From NCBI GenBank assembly GCA_017620205.1, contig JAFZQX010000004.1, positions 61,622-125,621 of the forward strand: a DNA stretch of 64,000 nt, written 5' to 3'. The DNA is from Clostridia bacterium. Its GTDB lineage: Bacteria > Bacillota > Clostridia > UMGS1883 > UMGS1540. A model generated the notes under the pieces. It searched no databases. It saw only the letters and a program-made list of their open reading frames with translations, and had not been told where the DNA came from. The position numbers were made by a program, and so were the translations under genes. Of this stretch, positions 1-7,771 are shown in pieces (position 1 is the stretch's first letter; each line of letters opens with the position of its first letter).

Positions 1-233
1 CGCACCTTGCGCTGGACGGCGGAGTCGACGGGCTTGATTTCTATCCTGTCATAGCCGCCAAAGCCGCAAAAGCGCTTTTAAATGACGGAATTTTAGCGGT
101 AGAAATCGGATATACGCAAGGCAAACAGGTAAATGAAATCTTCAAAAAATTCTTTAAAGAAACAGCAGTTTTAAAAGACCTTGCGAAAAACGACAGGGTA
201 GTTATTGGAACACATCCCATAACTTACATTTGA
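1..233 (+). CDS. prmC: Release factor glutamine methyltransferase PrmC, C-terminal end (partial)
   Basis: An open frame enters from the left edge and stops at TGA 231-233, giving about 76 residues. It contains the motif DGLDFY, followed by a helix and the motif AVEIGYTQG, which fit the end of the Rossmann-fold domain of PrmC/HemK. This family methylates the glutamine of the GGQ motif in peptide-chain release factors, using S-adenosylmethionine. The NPPY catalytic motif would lie upstream, outside the window, so the call rests on the C-terminal pattern only. The next gene follows on the same strand after about 50 bp with its own SD. Confidence 0.8.
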   Translation, partial: HLALDGGVDGLDFYPVIAAKAAKALLNDGILAVEIGYTQGKQVNEIFKKFFKETAVLKDLAKNDRVVIGTHPITYI

Positions 234-281
234 ATACAAACCGGTGCTTTGTTATACTTAAAACCAAAGGGGGTTTTAACA

Positions 282-878
282 TTGAAAAAAGCATCGGTTT
301 TTATTTTAATTCTGTTTATGCTGTTTCTTAACTCGAAAGCAGATACGGCTTACACAGTTCAAAGCGGTGACAGCTTGTGGAAGATAGCAACCAAATTCGA
401 AACCGGGATCAGTGAACTTAAATCCGCAAATCCGCAGATTAAAAACGCAGCTTTGATTTATCCCGGAGATGTGCTGACTATTCCGTCATCAGACGTTTCC
501 ACTGCCGAATTTGAAAACGAGGTTATACGTCTGACAAACGAAGAAAGAGCAAAATACGGGCTCCAGCCTCTGCAGCGGGATTGGGAACTATGCAGAGTTG
601 CACGGTATAAATCAAAAGATATGCAGTTAAACCGTTATTTCTCACATCAAAGTCCGGTTTACGGCACGCCGTTTGAAATGATTAAGAACTTCGGTCTTTC
701 ATACCGTGCCGCGGGAGAAAACATCGCAGCGGGTTACCGTACGCCAAAAGCTGTTGTAAACGGATGGATGAATTCATCAGGGCACAGAGCAAATATTCTT
801 AATAAAACATATACTCACATAGGTGTTGGTTTTGCAAAAGACGGATACTATTGGACGCAGATGTTTATTTCACGCTGA
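282..878 (+). CDS. Secreted LysM and CAP (SCP/YkwD-like) domain protein
   Basis: The protein has about 198 residues. The TTG at 282 is preferred because GGGGG at 269-273 sits 8 nt upstream and the product then begins with Lys-Lys and a hydrophobic signal peptide; the upstream TTG at 249 has no SD. After the signal peptide comes one LysM repeat (YTVQSGDSLWKIA to YPGDVLTIP), which binds peptidoglycan, and then a CAP domain with the family patterns LTNEERAKYGL, FSHQSPVYG, AGENIAAGY and GHRANIL. Such proteins are common in spore-forming Clostridia (SafA/YkwD-like) and act at the cell wall or spore coat; the biochemical activity of bacterial CAP domains is unsettled. A strong bidirectional terminator follows. 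Confident on domains, not on role. Confidence 0.88.
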   Translation: MKKASVFILILFMLFLNSKADTAYTVQSGDSLWKIATKFETGISELKSANPQIKNAALIYPGDVLTIPSSDVSTAEFENEVIRLTNEERAKYGLQPLQRDWELCRVARYKSKDMQLNRYFSHQSPVYGTPFEMIKNFGLSYRAAGENIAAGYRTPKAVVNGWMNSSGHRANILNKTYTHIGVGFAKDGYYWTQMFISR

Positions 879-886
879 ATCTAACC

Positions 887-928
887 AAAAAGCACTCCGG
901 CAGCCCGAAAGCTGCCGGAGTGCTTTTT
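887..928. terminator. Bidirectional rho-independent terminator
   Basis: A perfect 14-bp stem, AGCACTCCGGCAGC (891-904) with its complement at 911-924, has a six-base loop. It is preceded by an A run and followed by a T run, so it can end the LysM-CAP transcript on the plus strand and the htrA transcript on the minus strand. Confidence 0.93.
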
Positions 929-954
929 AAATTAGGAGTTATTTGAGAGATAAT

Positions 955-2340
955 TTACTGAAACTTAGTTGGTGTATCTTCACCAAGCACAACGGGAACA
1001 TCAATTATATCACCGTTTCTGTTAATCTTAAAATTCAGAGTGTCACCTGCTTTATGCTTATCTCTTACATCGTTTAAAGCTGAGTCAGATTCAATTATCT
1101 CGCCATCGCATTCAAGAATTATGTCACCTCTCTGAAGTCCTGCATTATCGGCACCTGTACCGGGAGTTACGTCTATTATAACAAGACCTGCGGAAGGCAG
1201 ATTGTAATAATAAGCTTCCTGTTCAGATATATAACGGTACTGTATGCCAACAAGAGGACGTCCTTTAACATAACCATAATCCATAAGGTCTTCTATTATG
1301 GGTTTTGCTTCCGAAATCGGTATTGCAAAGCCAAGACCCTCTACCATGCTCGAAGCAACCTTAACAGAATTAATTCCGATTACTTCGCCGTATTCGTTAA
1401 CAAGCGCGCCGCCGGAGTTTCCGGGGTTTATTGCAGCGTCTGTCTGAATCATATTATAACTTCTGCCGTCAACGGTAATCGTTCTGTTAACTGCGCTTAT
1501 AATACCGTGTGTAAGCGAACCGGCAAACTCCATACCAAGCGGATTGCCGATGGCAACAACTTTTTCGCCCGCTTCAAGCTTTGTACTGTCTCCCAGAACT
1601 GCAACAGGCAAATTAGGGGCGTCTATTTTAATAACAGCCAAATCCGTTCTTTCGTCGGCACCAATCAAAGATGCATCATATTCGTCGCCTGTATTTAATA
1701 CTACCTTAACGGAAGTAGCGTTTTCTATAACATGATAGTTAGTTATAATATGGCCTTCGGCTGAGCATATAACACCGGAACCGCTTCCTGTTGACGTCTG
1801 CGCAGAAAAGAAGCCGCGTCCTTGTATTTCACTGACTACTCCCACAACGCACGGACCCACAGTTTTTCCTATTTCAACAGTTGAAAGAGGTGTTTTTCCG
1901 TCTTCCCTTGCTGCCTCCTCTTTATATACAACCTGAGTTGCGCCCGTGGTGTCGGAGGTTACCAAATTGGCGGAAGGTTTTTTGTGCTCATCTTTTGCTG
2001 TCTTTGTAATCTCATTTCCCCAAATTGAAGGTATAACAGGTGACACCAAAGAAAACACGAGAGCGCCGACAACTGCGCTGACAGCTGAAACAAGCCATGT
2101 TTTAGGCTTTTTCTGTTTTTTGGCAACGTTTTTTACCATCCTGTTTGTCGGAACGGGATAAAGCTCGCCTGATTTATATCTGTAAGTTGAATCGCAGTCA
2201 TTGTCAAGCACTACGCAATGTTCTGCATTCGTTTTCTCTTCGGAATTTACATCACCTGCCGGGTTGTTTTCCGAATCCTGTAAAGTGCCGTTTTGATTTA
2301 AATCTTCATTTTGTGTTGAGTTTTCATAAAAATCATCCAT
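955..2340 (-). CDS. htrA: HtrA/DegP-like membrane-anchored serine protease with PDZ domain
   Basis: 461 residues. A long acidic, low-complexity cytoplasmic segment (1-80) precedes one transmembrane helix (about 82-102). The trypsin-like protease domain follows with a complete triad: His203 in NYHVIE, Asp233 in RTDLAV and Ser309 in NPGNSGGALV. A PDZ domain covers about 355-455. Proteases of this family degrade or refold damaged proteins outside the membrane. In Bacillus, htrA genes answer to the CssRS two-component system. Here a two-component system lies directly upstream on the same strand, which suggests, but does not prove, that it controls this gene. A palindrome and a possible promoter lie in the 130-bp gap before the gene. 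Confidence 0.93.
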   Translation of the reverse strand: MDDFYENSTQNEDLNQNGTLQDSENNPAGDVNSEEKTNAEHCVVLDNDCDSTYRYKSGELYPVPTNRMVKNVAKKQKKPKTWLVSAVSAVVGALVFSLVSPVIPSIWGNEITKTAKDEHKKPSANLVTSDTTGATQVVYKEEAAREDGKTPLSTVEIGKTVGPCVVGVVSEIQGRGFFSAQTSTGSGSGVICSAEGHIITNYHVIENATSVKVVLNTGDEYDASLIGADERTDLAVIKIDAPNLPVAVLGDSTKLEAGEKVVAIGNPLGMEFAGSLTHGIISAVNRTITVDGRSYNMIQTDAAINPGNSGGALVNEYGEVIGINSVKVASSMVEGLGFAIPISEAKPIIEDLMDYGYVKGRPLVGIQYRYISEQEAYYYNLPSAGLVIIDVTPGTGADNAGLQRGDIILECDGEIIESDSALNDVRDKHKAGDTLNFKINRNGDIIDVPVVLGEDTPTKFQ

Positions 2341-2385
2341 AACAGAAACCTTGCCTTTCTTTAGTTAAGTTCTTATTATTGTGTT

Positions 2386-2450
2386 AAGATAAGGTAAACC
2401 TTAACCTAAAATCTTATCTTGATATTATATTACCAAACAAATATTATCAA
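2386..2450 (-). promoter_or_regulatory. Candidate promoter and operator of htrA
   Basis: On the minus strand, TTGATA and TAATAT are 17 nt apart (within 2422-2450; an overlapping TATAAT sits at 2424-2429). Just downstream is an imperfect palindrome with arms AAGATAAG (2386-2393) and CTTATCTT (2413-2420) around a GGT/ACC-rich centre. Its position at about the transcription start fits an operator. Binding by the neighbouring response regulator is inference. Confidence 0.4.
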
Positions 2451-2472
2451 TGTATGAACAAACTTTAAATAT

Positions 2473-3903
2473 TTAATGTGATTTTTTTAATGTAAATGTA
2501 AATCTTGCCCACCTGTTTATTTCGCTTTCAGCCCAGATCTTCTCATCGTGCGCTGTAATAATGCCGTGAACCATATAAAGGCCGAGTCCCATTCCCTTTT
2601 TGTCATAGCTTCTGGATTTATCGGTTTTATAAAACCGTTCCCAAATGTGAGGAAGCTCCTCTTCCGAGAAGCCGATTCCCGAGTTTTCAACAGAAACCGT
2701 AGTTTTATTGCCCGTTTCATTTACGTTTACTTTAATATATCCGTTCTTAACATTAAACTTTATTGCATTATCAAACAGATTTGTTAAAACCCTTGAAATT
2801 GCATCCTTATCAGCAAGAACAAGTTCATTGTCATCGTAAAGATTTAATTCAATATTCAGCTGCTTATCGTTTATTTGTTTTTCAAAACGCAGTATTGTAA
2901 CCCTTATAAGCTCGTTTATATCAAACTCTTTTATGTGCAGTTCAAGTGTGCCGGCGTCAATACGTGCAAGCTCCAAAAGCTCTGAAACCAGGCGTGCAAG
3001 CCTTTTTGTCTCATCAAGAACAATTCGAAGGTATTTTTCTTTACTGTCATCAGGTATCGTGTTGTCAAGTATTCCTTCGACAAAGCCGGATATTGTTGTC
3101 ATGGGCGTTCTTAGCTCATGAGATACGTTTGCAATAAAACTCGAACGCATGTTTTCAAGATCTTTCAGGCTTTTTGTCATCATATTAAAGTTTTTTGTAA
3201 GCTCGCTTATTTCTGTTTTTCCATGCACCTCAGGCACTTCAACATCAAAATTGCCATCTGCTATCTGCTTTGCGGCACGGCTGATATTAGCAAGCGGCTT
3301 AGACACTTTCTTTAAATAGAAAAGCGAAATAAAGAGAGCCAAAATAACAGCCGCCAAAAGCGTTAGAAGCATTATTTTAAAAACATGATACTTATACCTG
3401 TTTATTTCCGGCACAGGCATTGCTACAAAGGTTGCGCCCACCACGCTGCCGTTATACTCCATCGGCTTCCCGACTGTAAGGTATGTGTTGTTATAAACTC
3501 CGTCAAAATCACCCAGCTCTATAGACTCACCGCCCGCAAGCTCCTTCTTGGCAAAGTCGGTTGTGATTTTTGAAACATCCATAAACTGATTTGCATTTTT
3601 ACTCGTCATAACATTCCCGTATTGATCAATAACAAAAATAACGCCGTTTATTCTTTCACTCGCGTGGTTAATTGTTATATAGTAAAAATCGCTCAAATCA
3701 TCAGCGTCTGTATACTGTCTGTTATTAATATAATATATAGTAGTTTCGTTAACTCTCTCAGCTTCACTCTGAAGCATCTTACTTCTGTCGTTTATAAGAT
3801 AATTGTCTAATATACCGAGCAGTAAAGTAGAGCTTATTGTTAAAACAAGAATTGTTATAATAAAGTTTACAAGTGTAATTCTTGCGTAAATCGAACGCAG
3901 CAA
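2473..3903 (-). CDS. Sensor histidine kinase (OmpR-partner type)
   Basis: 476 residues. TM helices at about 10-32 and 175-197 flank an extracytoplasmic sensor region of about 140 residues. A HAMP linker (about 198-250) follows, then the HisKA box with phospho-acceptor His262 in NVSHELRTP and a complete HATPase_c domain (N box DNAIKF, G box GMGLGLY). It should autophosphorylate and pass phosphate to the response regulator encoded just upstream. The start is TTG at 3901-3903, with GAGGTG inside the end of the regulator gene as SD, so the two are translationally coupled. The signal sensed cannot be read from the sequence; cell-envelope or phosphate stress are typical for this type. Confidence 0.92.
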   Translation of the reverse strand: MLRSIYARITLVNFIITILVLTISSTLLLGILDNYLINDRSKMLQSEAERVNETTIYYINNRQYTDADDLSDFYYITINHASERINGVIFVIDQYGNVMTSKNANQFMDVSKITTDFAKKELAGGESIELGDFDGVYNNTYLTVGKPMEYNGSVVGATFVAMPVPEINRYKYHVFKIMLLTLLAAVILALFISLFYLKKVSKPLANISRAAKQIADGNFDVEVPEVHGKTEISELTKNFNMMTKSLKDLENMRSSFIANVSHELRTPMTTISGFVEGILDNTIPDDSKEKYLRIVLDETKRLARLVSELLELARIDAGTLELHIKEFDINELIRVTILRFEKQINDKQLNIELNLYDDNELVLADKDAISRVLTNLFDNAIKFNVKNGYIKVNVNETGNKTTVSVENSGIGFSEEELPHIWERFYKTDKSRSYDKKGMGLGLYMVHGIITAHDEKIWAESEINRWARFTFTLKKSH

Positions 3904-3904
3904 A

Positions 3905-4591
3905 TCATTTCACCTCAAATTTATATCCAACGCCCCAAACAGTTTTAAGCGACCAGTTTTCGTTTACGCCTTCAAGCTTTTCGCGAAGTCTTTTAACATG
4001 AACATCAACAGTTCTGGAGTCACCGTAATAATCAAAGTCCCAAACATCTTCAAGAAGCTGTTCTCTTGTAAACACTTTGTTCGGATGCGATGCAAGAAAA
4101 TATAACAGTTCAAGCTCTTTGGGCGGAACATCAATTACCTTATCTCCTATTTTAAGCTCATAATTAGTAATGCTTATGTAAAGACCCGGAAGCGAAACAT
4201 CTTTTTGCTCATTTTCACTATTGGTGTCGTATCTTCTCAAAACAGCCTTTATACGTGCCGCAAGTTCTTTTGCTTCAAAAGGTTTAACTATATAGTCATC
4301 AGCGCCCATCTCAAGGCCCAATACTTTATCAAACGTCTCCCCCTTTGCCGTAAGCATAATAATAGGCACGTTGCTTTCGGCTCTGATTTCTCGGCAAACT
4401 CTTATACCATCTATTTTCGGGAGCATTATATCAAGAATAATAAGGTCCGGTGAAAATGATTTATACTTCTGAAGCGCCGCTTCGCCGTCATAGGCAAAAT
4501 CAACCTTAAAACCTTCTTTTTTAAGATAAAGACCTATAAGCTCGCATATATTTGTATCGTCATCAACAACTAGAATTTTAAGCTCGTTCAT
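3905..4591 (-). CDS. OmpR/PhoB-family response regulator
   Basis: 228 residues. The receiver domain (1-120) has the acidic pocket Asp10-Asp11-Asp12, phospho-acceptor Asp54 in ILDIMLP, and the conserved Lys in DDYIVKPF. The C-terminal winged-helix DNA-binding domain has the typical LELLYFLASHPNKVFTREQL and SRTVDVHVKRLREK patterns. It is the first gene of a two-gene operon with the histidine kinase, whose start lies 1 nt past this stop. An SD-like GGGGG precedes ATG 4589-4591. The arrangement regulator-kinase-htrA on one strand suggests an envelope-stress circuit, but the regulon is not shown by sequence. Confidence 0.93.
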   Translation of the reverse strand: MNELKILVVDDDTNICELIGLYLKKEGFKVDFAYDGEAALQKYKSFSPDLIILDIMLPKIDGIRVCREIRAESNVPIIMLTAKGETFDKVLGLEMGADDYIVKPFEAKELAARIKAVLRRYDTNSENEQKDVSLPGLYISITNYELKIGDKVIDVPPKELELLYFLASHPNKVFTREQLLEDVWDFDYYGDSRTVDVHVKRLREKLEGVNENWSLKTVWGVGYKFEVK

Positions 4592-4684
4592 GTCTAATCC
4601 CCCATTTTTATATTATTATATTAAGTATATCACAAAATTTAAGTAATTTAAATACTATTTTAAACAAATTTACAGTCATTTAAC

Positions 4685-4719
4685 AAAAAAACAAGCCGAA
4701 ACAATTTCAGCTTGTTTTT
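4685..4719. terminator. Rho-independent terminator after the sugar kinase
   Basis: AAAAAACAAGC (4685-4695) pairs with GCTTGTTTTT (4710-4719), with GAAA/TTTC pairing above a mismatch. The poly-A left arm gives a T tail on the minus strand, ending the sugar-phosphate operon; the right side has a T run as well. Confidence 0.82.
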
Positions 4720-4726
4720 AAATATG

Positions 4727-6127
4727 TTAAACATTTAAAATCTTATCGTATTCCAAATACCTGTTATACGCCTCTGTATAATCGGTACCCGTAGGTTTAT
4801 ATACCTTGTCAACCTCTATTTTCTTTGCCGCTTCCTCAACGCTTTCAAAAACGCCTGCACCGACGCCCGCAAGTATTGCAGAGCCGAGACACGCCGTTTC
4901 ATTATTCTTAAGTGTAACAAGCGTTTTGCCCGTCATATCTGCTTTGATGCCGCACCACAAAGGACTCTTCGCTCCTCCGCCCATGGCTCTTATCTCAGCA
5001 ACGTCAAGCTTTAAATAGTCAAGATTACTTTTGAGCATGCACGAAACAGATTCCATTACAGCTCTTGCAAAATGAGCTCTTCCGTGTTCGGGTGTTATGC
5101 CCGTAAAGCTTGCCCTTGCTTTGGGATTATATTTAGGCATAGTAGACCCGCAAAGATACGGAAGAAATGTAACGCCGTCACAGCCGGGAGCAATTTTTTC
5201 AGCCATCTCGTCTATTTCTTTAAAAGATAAATCCTCACAGAATGCGTTTTTAAACCATTTCAAAGCCATTCCCGCCGTAGGGCTCCACGAAAGCAGGCAG
5301 TATTTATCGTCGTAATTGTAGTGACACGGTACTATGCTTGCTTCGTCATACTCCGGAACATTATCGGACGGCATGAAAATAACCATTGTAGTGCCCGTCA
5401 TTTCGCTGACGATACCTTTTTTAATAACACCCGCACCGATAGCACCCGCTATCTGGTCAATCGCGCTTGTTACAACCTTTGCCTCGTCAAATTCACCTAC
5501 GCAGACTCCGCTTCCGACGAGTTCGGGCAGCATATCCTTTGAAACCGAAATGAAATCAAGCATCTCGTCCCACCACTGGGCCTTTTTAATGTCAAAATAA
5601 ATTGTTGACGACTGCAAAGTTTTTTCGGAAACGAATTTACCCGTCATTTTATAAAGAATATAGTCTTCCAAAAGGAATATTTTCTTAGTCTTCGCCCACA
5701 CCTCGGGTTCATGTCTTTTAACCCACAAAAGCTTGCATGCAGGCCAAGTTGCCGTAATTTCAGGCTGACCCGTAATTTCATAAACTTTTTTTCTTCCGAA
5801 ATGCTTTTCTATAATTTCCGTTTCTTCGGTTGCACGGTTATCAAGCCAAACAATTGCTTTTCTTACGGGTGTACCGTTTTCATCGGTCAGAATAAGCGTT
5901 TCGCACTGTGTATCTACGGCAATAGCGTCCATAATACCGTTTTTGGATTTTGCCCCCAAAATCTCGTTTCTTGTTATTTCCCAATACTGCTCCGCGTCAA
6001 ACTCTACTATATCGCCTTTGGTCTCAAGCGTATAGTCTGCAACGGATGAAGATATCTCTTCAAGATTTTCGTTAAAAACGGCTGTCTTTATAGAGGTTGT
6101 ACCTATATCGATACCCATTAAATTCAT
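4727..6127 (-). CDS. FGGY-family carbohydrate kinase (xylulokinase-like)
   Basis: 466 residues, a normal length for the family. The N-terminal ATPase lobe opens with GIDIGTTSIKTAVF; the sugar-binding pattern VWLDNRA is at about 93-99; the likely catalytic base Asp224 lies in the motif DQIAGAIGAG; the C-terminal lobe has AMGGGAKSPLW and the ATP-binding GSAILAG. FGGY kinases phosphorylate ketoses or polyols; the exact sugar cannot be assigned. SD GGAGGACAT precedes the ATG. The gene is third in a minus-strand cluster after a triosephosphate-isomerase-like gene and an SIS isomerase (gaps of 12 and 21 bp), so its substrate is probably a sugar whose phosphate these isomerases handle. Confidence 0.88.
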   Translation of the reverse strand: MNLMGIDIGTTSIKTAVFNENLEEISSSVADYTLETKGDIVEFDAEQYWEITRNEILGAKSKNGIMDAIAVDTQCETLILTDENGTPVRKAIVWLDNRATEETEIIEKHFGRKKVYEITGQPEITATWPACKLLWVKRHEPEVWAKTKKIFLLEDYILYKMTGKFVSEKTLQSSTIYFDIKKAQWWDEMLDFISVSKDMLPELVGSGVCVGEFDEAKVVTSAIDQIAGAIGAGVIKKGIVSEMTGTTMVIFMPSDNVPEYDEASIVPCHYNYDDKYCLLSWSPTAGMALKWFKNAFCEDLSFKEIDEMAEKIAPGCDGVTFLPYLCGSTMPKYNPKARASFTGITPEHGRAHFARAVMESVSCMLKSNLDYLKLDVAEIRAMGGGAKSPLWCGIKADMTGKTLVTLKNNETACLGSAILAGVGAGVFESVEEAAKKIEVDKVYKPTGTDYTEAYNRYLEYDKILNV

Positions 6128-6139
6128 TTAAATGTCCTC

Positions 6140-6739
6140 CTATTTATTGGCGTTTAATCTCTCGCCTACAGCACCGCCCGGATGAATCAAAGCAAACTGC
6201 TCATTTTTAAATCCGGTCTCTTCGATAAGCGCTGCCTGAAGCGTATGGAAAATCATGCAAAGCGCCGTAGTTGAAGTTGTGCCCTGTGAATTATATTTAT
6301 CCGTTTCACGGTTTACATGCTGGCAAAGAGCAACGTCCGCTTCATTTGCAAGTATTGAATCCATATTTTCAGTTATTGAGATAATATGTACGCCTTTTGC
6401 TTTGCATATATCAAGAATCGGCAAAAGTTCTTTTGTTTTGCCTCCGCGCGACGCAAACACCATAACGTCGCCCTCCTGCAAAAATCCCGTACCGCCGTGA
6501 ACGGCTTCTGCCGGAGAAACAAATTTTGCAGGCTGTTCAATACAGCACATAAGGTGTGCAAAGTGCTGACAAACTATGCCCGAATGACCGCAGCCCGATG
6601 CGCCTATGCGCGGAGCGTTTTTAAGAAGCTCAACAGCTTTCCCGAATGCTTCCTCATCAAAATAATCGAGCATTTCAGTTATACATTCGCTTTCTATTTT
6701 ATAAGCGTTTTTAGCCGCTTCCAAACTTTCTTTCTTCAT
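6140..6739 (-). CDS. SIS-domain sugar-phosphate isomerase (KpsF/GutQ-like, without CBS domains)
   Basis: 199 residues forming one SIS domain. Recognisable patterns are ASGCGHSG, the phosphate-binding segment FASRGGKTKE, NSQGTTSTTALC, and a C-terminal HPGGAVGERL tag typical of the KpsF/arabinose-5-phosphate isomerase group. Classical KpsF proteins are about 320 residues with two C-terminal CBS domains, which are missing here; single-domain versions are often found beside sugar kinases. It likely interconverts a ketose and aldose phosphate in the pathway of the adjacent kinase. It is not in a lipopolysaccharide context, so a role in Kdo synthesis is improbable. Confidence 0.85.
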   Translation of the reverse strand: MKKESLEAAKNAYKIESECITEMLDYFDEEAFGKAVELLKNAPRIGASGCGHSGIVCQHFAHLMCCIEQPAKFVSPAEAVHGGTGFLQEGDVMVFASRGGKTKELLPILDICKAKGVHIISITENMDSILANEADVALCQHVNRETDKYNSQGTTSTTALCMIFHTLQAALIEETGFKNEQFALIHPGGAVGERLNANK

Positions 6740-6760
6740 TATACTTACACCAACCTTTTA

Positions 6761-7462
6761 TTATTTATGAAGCTCGTCCCATGCTTTGCGGAGATTATAA
6801 AGCATTTCTTCAACCATTGCGTACGGATCTGCTGCTTTAATAATACCGCTTGTAGAGCCTGTAGCCTGTGCACCGAGTTTAATTGTGTTATAAACGTCCT
6901 GTCCGTTTGAAATTCCTGCGCCCTGAAGCACCATTATATCGGGATTTATCTCTTTTACTATTCTGATAGTTTCAAGAACGTAGTTGCTGTCACTTGTCTG
7001 ACCTGTACCGATAAGCTCTGTCGGCTCAGCAACTATAAGGTTAGGCTCCATTTTAGCAATCTTTTTAACGTCTTCAATAGTATCTGCACAAACGATAGTA
7101 CCGAGACCAACTTCATCGGCGCGTTTGATTGTCTTTTCAATTTCTTCCATAGAGATGGGTTTTTCAGCGTGATTCAGCATAACGCCTACCGCGCCTGCCG
7201 CTTTAACAGCTTCAGGCAGAACACTGCCAAGGCCTCTGCCTACGGGCAAGGAATCCATATGCTGTGCGAAAACGAGTATTCTCTCTGTATTATCTGCAAG
7301 AAGCCTGATATCTGTATACTGCGGTGTTACGATAACGTCCAAATCGTATTTCATAGCTGTTTTGTCTATTACTTTCGCAAGTTTCAGCATTTCCTCTCCG
7401 TAAAGATATGCCTTAGGGCCTATTTCAAAATAAGGCGCTTTAATTTTTAATCCTTTATACAT
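6761..7462 (-). CDS. Archaeal-type triosephosphate isomerase-like protein
   Basis: 233 residues, the length of archaeal and short-form TIM rather than the 250-residue bacterial enzyme. Conserved features are Lys17 in IGPKAYLYG (the usual Asn-x-Lys is changed before the Lys), the catalytic His98 in LNHAEKP, the catalytic Glu146 in AEPTELIGTG, and the phosphate-binding loops GAGISNG and ATGSTSGI. It heads an operon with an SIS isomerase and an FGGY kinase rather than glycolytic genes. Related TIM-like enzymes act on tetrulose phosphates in some bacteria, so a non-glycolytic substrate is plausible. SD GGGAGG is followed by ATG 7460-7462, with a consensus promoter upstream. Confidence 0.85.
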   Translation of the reverse strand: MYKGLKIKAPYFEIGPKAYLYGEEMLKLAKVIDKTAMKYDLDVIVTPQYTDIRLLADNTERILVFAQHMDSLPVGRGLGSVLPEAVKAAGAVGVMLNHAEKPISMEEIEKTIKRADEVGLGTIVCADTIEDVKKIAKMEPNLIVAEPTELIGTGQTSDSNYVLETIRIVKEINPDIMVLQGAGISNGQDVYNTIKLGAQATGSTSGIIKAADPYAMVEEMLYNLRKAWDELHK

Positions 7463-7504
7463 GCAATTAATCCTCCCAACAATTATTTAAAATATATCTT
7501 AGTT

Positions 7505-7533
7505 ATTATATAATAAACGGATAGACAAGTCAA
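7505..7533 (-). promoter_or_regulatory. Sigma-A promoter of the sugar-phosphate operon
   Basis: On the minus strand, TTGACT (7528-7533) and TATAAT (7505-7510) are separated by exactly 17 nt. The start of the first gene is about 40 nt downstream. Confidence 0.8.
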
Positions 7534-7588
7534 GTAAACTTTATATTTTTAGGTGTTAAAAATAAACAAATATTTAAACGAGATCAAA

Positions 7589-7604
7589 ACACAATATATA
7601 GGGG
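7589..7604 (+). promoter_or_regulatory. NrdR box 1 (distal)
   Basis: ACACAATATATAGGGG matches 14 of 16 positions of the published NrdR-box consensus ACACWATATATWGTGT. It lies upstream of the nrdD -35 element and is 52 bp from box 2, which is five helical turns. Confidence 0.7.
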
Positions 7605-7630
7605 TGATACAAATTTTTTAAAACTACATA

Positions 7631-7659
7631 TTGACAACAGACACTATATATGCTATAAT
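7631..7659 (+). promoter_or_regulatory. Sigma-A promoter of nrdD
   Basis: TTGACA (7631-7636) and TATAAT (7654-7659) are both perfect, with a 17-nt spacer and an extended -10 TGC at 7651-7653. Transcription should begin near 7666, leaving a leader of about 100 nt before nrdD. Confidence 0.9.
7641..7656 (+). promoter_or_regulatory. NrdR box 2 (overlaps the -10 element)
   Basis: ACACTATATATGCTAT matches 13 of 16 positions of the NrdR consensus and overlaps the spacer and -10 of the nrdD promoter, where bound repressor would block RNA polymerase. The nrdR gene itself is not in this window. Confidence 0.62.
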
Positions 7660-7706
7660 ACAAAATACACGGACACAATCTGTATGATTTTACATTACAT
7701 AAAGAG

Positions 7707-7762
7707 CATATCTTGGTTTGCCGGCACAAGATATGTCATTATTCAACTGCCGGCGGAAGGGG
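7707..7762 (+). promoter_or_regulatory. nrdD leader hairpin with predicted pseudoknot next to the SD
   Basis: CATATCTTG (7707-7715) pairs perfectly with CAAGATATG (7727-7735). The loop contains GCCGGCA (7720-7726), which is complementary to TGCCGGC (7748-7754); this segment directly abuts the SD GGAAGGGG (7755-7762). The leader can therefore form an H-type pseudoknot whose second stem touches the ribosome-binding site. The pairing is seen in the sequence; a regulatory role is inference. Confidence 0.55.
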
Positions 7763-7771
7763 AAAATGAAA

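Noticed and set aside
1544..2342. Several plus-strand frames inside htrA and similar antisense frames in other genes
   Set aside because: They run opposite to well-supported genes with full family motifs and have no SD or independent context.
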